The notes under the pieces are model-generated. The model saw only the letters and a list, made by a program, of their open reading frames with translations. It had not been told where the DNA came from and searched no databases. This document shows, in pieces, positions 60,511 to 64,000 of a stretch of DNA of 64,000 bases (within the stretch, counting starts at the first letter, position 1; each line of letters starts with the position of its first letter). The DNA is from Himantopus leucocephalus. Lineage: Eukaryota; Chordata; Aves; Charadriiformes; Recurvirostridae. The stretch is from positions 2,905,876-2,969,875 of the forward strand of contig RSEF01000018.1 of assembly GCA_003993805.1 (NCBI GenBank), read 5' to 3'. A program made the translations under genes and the position numbers.

Positions 60511-63024
60511 CTCTTCAGAAAGTTTTCAGTCAACACAAAGGAAGTTATGCCCAAGGCATGGCTGCAAGGCTCAGACCTGCTCTCATGAACTCGACCTGCA
60601 TCCGTGGGATGGCCTGTTCAGGAAGATTTTCATCTTGAAAACACTTCAGCATCTCTAGGCACCGAGCATCAATCCCAGAGCCCTCGTCTGCAGGAGCGTC
60701 TTGCTGCCCCATACGCTCACTGCCCATGAGCTACAGCAAAGCTTTGCAGGTGCAGCAGAAAATACCCTGCAGCAGGGCTGTAACCCACTCCCACAAAAAA
60801 TTGCGACAGCTTTCCTTGAGCTATGGATCCTTCAGGCCCAGTACTCAGGGAAAACAGAGAAAGGCTGCCTGTGTTTCCCTACAACCAGTGGGGATCTGCT
60901 GATTCAGTGCTATTGTCGCTTTGCTCTCCACACTCCGCTGAGGACTTCCCTCAAATATTAACCTTGGCCTCTGTTCAAGGCTAAATCCCTGCCCACCCCA
61001 GGCAGGCTCAGCCATTCACCTTCTTTGGGTTTGTTTCCCATGGGAGTTTACTTCCGCAGCAGACAAGGAAGGGAGGAAGATGTTTTGCCCCGAAGAGGAC
61101 CGTTGGCAGCTCTGCACCCTGCAGCAACAGCCAGTCCCTGCATGCAACAGGCTCTGTCCTGCTCCGACATCCAAGCAACTGGGCACCTCCACTGCACACC
61201 TGCACCCCATCTGAAACTGTAAACCCATCTCGTGACATCAGGAGAGGATGAAGGAAGACGAAAGTAAGGGGAGACAAAACAGAGGTCCCCAAGGATGGAT
61301 GCTTTCTTGTCTCTCTAATGGGTAGCAACTTCCTTTGAACGCTGTATTATCTTAAAAGGGATCACATTACTGTACACCACCCTCTTTTTCTTCCTCCACG
61401 AGGCAGGGCGGAATAGCAGTGTGAAGGGGGATGGAGATCACTGGCACAGCTCTCGGCCTGCAAACCCCAGAGGTCACAAGGCCAGCAGGAGGGAACCCAC
61501 CGTGACATGATTAAGTTGGTGGCTCCAGGCTGAGCACATTCAAGCGATCTCCCTGTCAGGTGGGAACATCTGACACCCTCCTGTTGCTTAAAGCCACCAC
61601 TGACCAGAATGAGCCATCAGCACTGCAAAGTGGGAGGAGAGCCGCCTCCTGCTCACATGGCAGAAAAAAGATCTTTAGTGGCAGAGCTGGGGGAGGAAGA
61701 ATTACTGGGACAGAGCAGACTGCTGGTCCTGCAGACAGGGCTTTGGGACATCTCCACCCTGCAGCTCCTGGGCAGCCCAGCCGGGCTAATTCAGGTCACG
61801 GGAATCATACAGACAGCCCTGATGGGACATCACATTGCCCAATACAGTAACACTCCTTCCAGCACGCCCGGCAGCATCTGTGCACAGCCCCAGGCGGCTC
61901 CAGCGGGTGCCCCGCTCACCCCAAGTCTCCAATACAGCCTCACACTCCCCTATGCAGGACCAGAATTAACACCTGAGGTGTTCAGCATTAGCTGCAGTGT
62001 TCTGAGGATTCTCAACCCCTGCTCAGCTTCCCAGTCCTCAAAGGCCTCCAGCAACTATATTTCTGCCACCATAAAGCCCTCAAAGTTTCTACCAACAAAC
62101 ACCAGCACAAGTGCCCAGGGCTGGAAGCCGAGCGCGGGTCAGGGCAAAACCCACCTACAATGACTTGTTTTATATAACAAATCTCCCCCAGAGAAAACCC
62201 TAAAGCCAGCGATCTACCCTGTAGCTGTAGGGTTTCAACACCCGTGGGAGCAAGTCAGCTACAGCCCTGCTCCGAGACCCTGACTACTGGTGCAAACCCA
62301 CCCCAAGAGGTCAGCCCAGGAGAGCAGCCGAGCACGGGGAGGAGCGCTCCCCAGCACCGCAGCAACAGGACAGACACTACAGCATCCCAAGAACACGACG
62401 TTCTAAGTTTAGATCCTTTTGGGGACAGAAAGGGAAACTGTAAGAGGATGTGGAGCAGAGCTGGAGAGCTGGGCACTCAGCACCTCAGACTACCCCAGCA
62501 CAAAGCAGCACAGGTGACTTCCCCGCAGGAATCAGCCAGTCCCTCCTACCACAAAAGGACCATCTTCGTGCAGCTAAGAGCATCAGCTCAAACTGAGCAC
62601 AGCATGCATTGCCGAGGCCGATTCTTGCCTTGCAAAGCCTTACACAAGGGAAGCGAGAGATCCAAGGCCACAGGTAGGTTGTTGCATCCGCTCAGGCACA
62701 AAGCCAGCAGCGGTATTCACTTAATGTTGGAGGCCCACAGCAAAATATCTAGTCCCTGACAATACCTCCTAGGTACCTAACTATCTTTCATCATCATGGT
62801 GTTGAACAATAACAGCCAATAACTTCCTGGCATCTCGGAGAATATCCATCTGCACTTTGCTTTCTAGCGACTTATAAAATTTCTGCCTTGCAGGACCCCG
62901 TCCATTTCTTGTGCCGATTCTCCCTTCAATTTCACACTTAATTAAGTCCCCGGATCAAGTCTCAGGATGGATTGCTCACTAGAGCAGCAGCCAGAATTGA
63001 TGTCGTATCTAAATGATGGGTCCC

Positions 63025-63050
63025 GAGAAAAAAAAAAAAAGAGAGAGCAG
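63025..63050. repeat. A-run with GA-rich flank
   Basis: Thirteen A bases (63028-63040) followed by GAGAGAGC, with further purine-rich sequence to about 63090. Low complexity. Confidence 0.9.
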
Positions 63051-64000
63051 GAGTGATAACAAGAGAGAGGGAGGGAGAAGAGGGAAAGCTGCTTTTATTT
63101 CAGGGTTAAAAGCTTAATCTTCTGCTAAAACAGCATCACATGAGAGGGAAAGAGTCTCTTATCCATGTGATACTACTGACCCAGGCTTCATTTAGAAGCT
63201 GTAATATCATTCCAAGAGAAAATTATGTCGGCAAGTTACTTTTCTTCCAAGGCAATTAAAAGGAAACAAGACTCAGAGAGAAGACAGCACAGGATAGAAG
63301 AGGGGGGCTGAATAGCGCTCATTTGCGGAGAAGACATGCTGAGCCTCTCATGACGAACAGTGTATAACCAGACACCACTAACAGGAGAGCCTACAGGGGC
63401 TCAGTGTGATGAAGTGCTCAAAAGCTTGGGTGTTTCCTCTGAACTTCCTCCAAACTCCTTGATTTAGGCTGAACAGGGCTGCAAACCTTATGAGCTAAAC
63501 CCTTCTCAGGAGATTTCTGGAAGTTCCTGTTCTTCTTGGAAGTATCACAAGAGGGCTTAGTTTTATTGCTGCTATTTGGCATTTCAATTTCCAGTATGGT
63601 CAAACCCAGGGAGGCCAAAGGCAATGAAAGAGCAGAGCTAACAACATTTTTTGAGCATCATAAAGAGCCGAATTTGGGTTCACACTAATAACGTTTCAGG
63701 CCGGTCTCATTCTGGGTCATACAAGTGGGTCTTCACAGTAAGAGAGGACCTTATCTTTTTCTTAAGAGTAATTCAGCCAAATAATAAGGCATCTTCCAAC
63801 ATATCTCAAAGACCCTGGTAGCTTGTTGATGGATAAGGAAACAAGAGAGGACCATATGGGTTTCCAAAGCCCTTTGTTGACTGCGTATACAAACTTGTAC
63901 GTACACAGTATCTGTCTGGGACAATTTAACATCAGGCCACCATTTGCAGAACAAAGTACTACAATAGCTGAAGTTCCTCCACTGACAACTTACAACCCTC

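Larger units (their letters stand above)
59921..64000. other. Non-coding stretch to the window end
   Basis: No gene recognised. It contains a small palindromic-repeat-like motif at 60443-60510 and a purine-rich tract at 63025-63050. The longest ORFs here, 61609-62163 (184 codons) and 62244-62759 (171 codons), lie on the plus strand but show no domain, no homology I recognise and no splice context, so I do not call them genes. Confidence 0.5.

Noticed and set aside
61609..62163. 184-codon ORF, the longest without Ns
   Set aside because: No recognisable domain, Pro/Ser/Ala-rich composition typical of GC-richer non-coding DNA, other frames open over the same bases, and the length is reachable by chance in 128 kb of strand.
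1..64000. Search for a novel multi-gene system, CRISPR array, operon or RNA gene
   Set aside because: The window is vertebrate non-coding DNA. There are no closely packed same-strand ORFs with ribosome-binding sites, no regularly spaced repeats and no tRNA or rRNA signatures.

Overview
This window looks like non-coding DNA from a bird genome. The main evidence is interspersed repeats recognised by eye: avian CR1 LINE 3' ends, several older and more diverged amniote-type CR1 pieces, and a retroviral LTR of a kind widespread in birds (U3 beginning TGTTTCAGCTGGGAT). I found no bacterial or viral gene architecture, no rRNA or tRNA gene, no CRISPR array and no protein-coding gene I can support. 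The longest uninterrupted ORFs are about 180 codons, show no recognisable domain, and are what 64 kb of eukaryotic sequence gives by chance. The window is intergenic or lies inside a very large intron.

Layout. 1-6.6 kb: unique sequence with a short minisatellite and a DR5-like motif. 6.6-7.9 kb: an old CR1 on the minus strand, split by a younger avian CR1. 8.4-8.7 kb: another old CR1 piece, plus strand. 11.3-11.7 kb: old CR1 3' end. 13.3 kb: assembly gap. 15.5-16.2 kb: a CpG-dense patch followed by an A-rich tract. 18.4-18.9 kb: an old SINE/LINE tail, then a second CpG-rich patch. 23.3-23.9 kb: LTR with an internal duplication, a gap, then a CR1 sliver. 26.7-27.0 kb: a 156-bp duplication. 29.4-29.8 kb: old CR1, then a 23-bp duplication. 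38.4-39.1 kb: decayed plus-strand CR1 reverse transcriptase. 49.5-50.1 kb: MIR-like piece and avian CR1. 51.8-51.9 kb: gap plus CR1 sliver. 52.9-53.0 kb: imperfect palindrome. 53.9-54.0 kb: 36-bp duplication. 59.0-59.9 kb: old CR1 with a reverse transcriptase remnant. The remainder is unique or unrecognised.

The clearest non-trivial signal concerns the assembly. Five of the seven isolated single N bases lie exactly between two near-identical direct copies of 23, 36, 66, 103 and 156 bp. This is what unmerged overlapping contig ends joined by one N would look like, so these 'tandem duplications' are probably false. A sixth N splits a poly-A run and the seventh (16061) has no visible repeat. Separately, two of the three 100-N gaps are followed immediately by the same roughly 43-bp CR1 segment in the same orientation.

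No genes act together here and I see no credible new biological system. Repeat names rest on remembered family consensus features, not on a database search. Boundaries of old repeats are approximate, by tens of bases at least.
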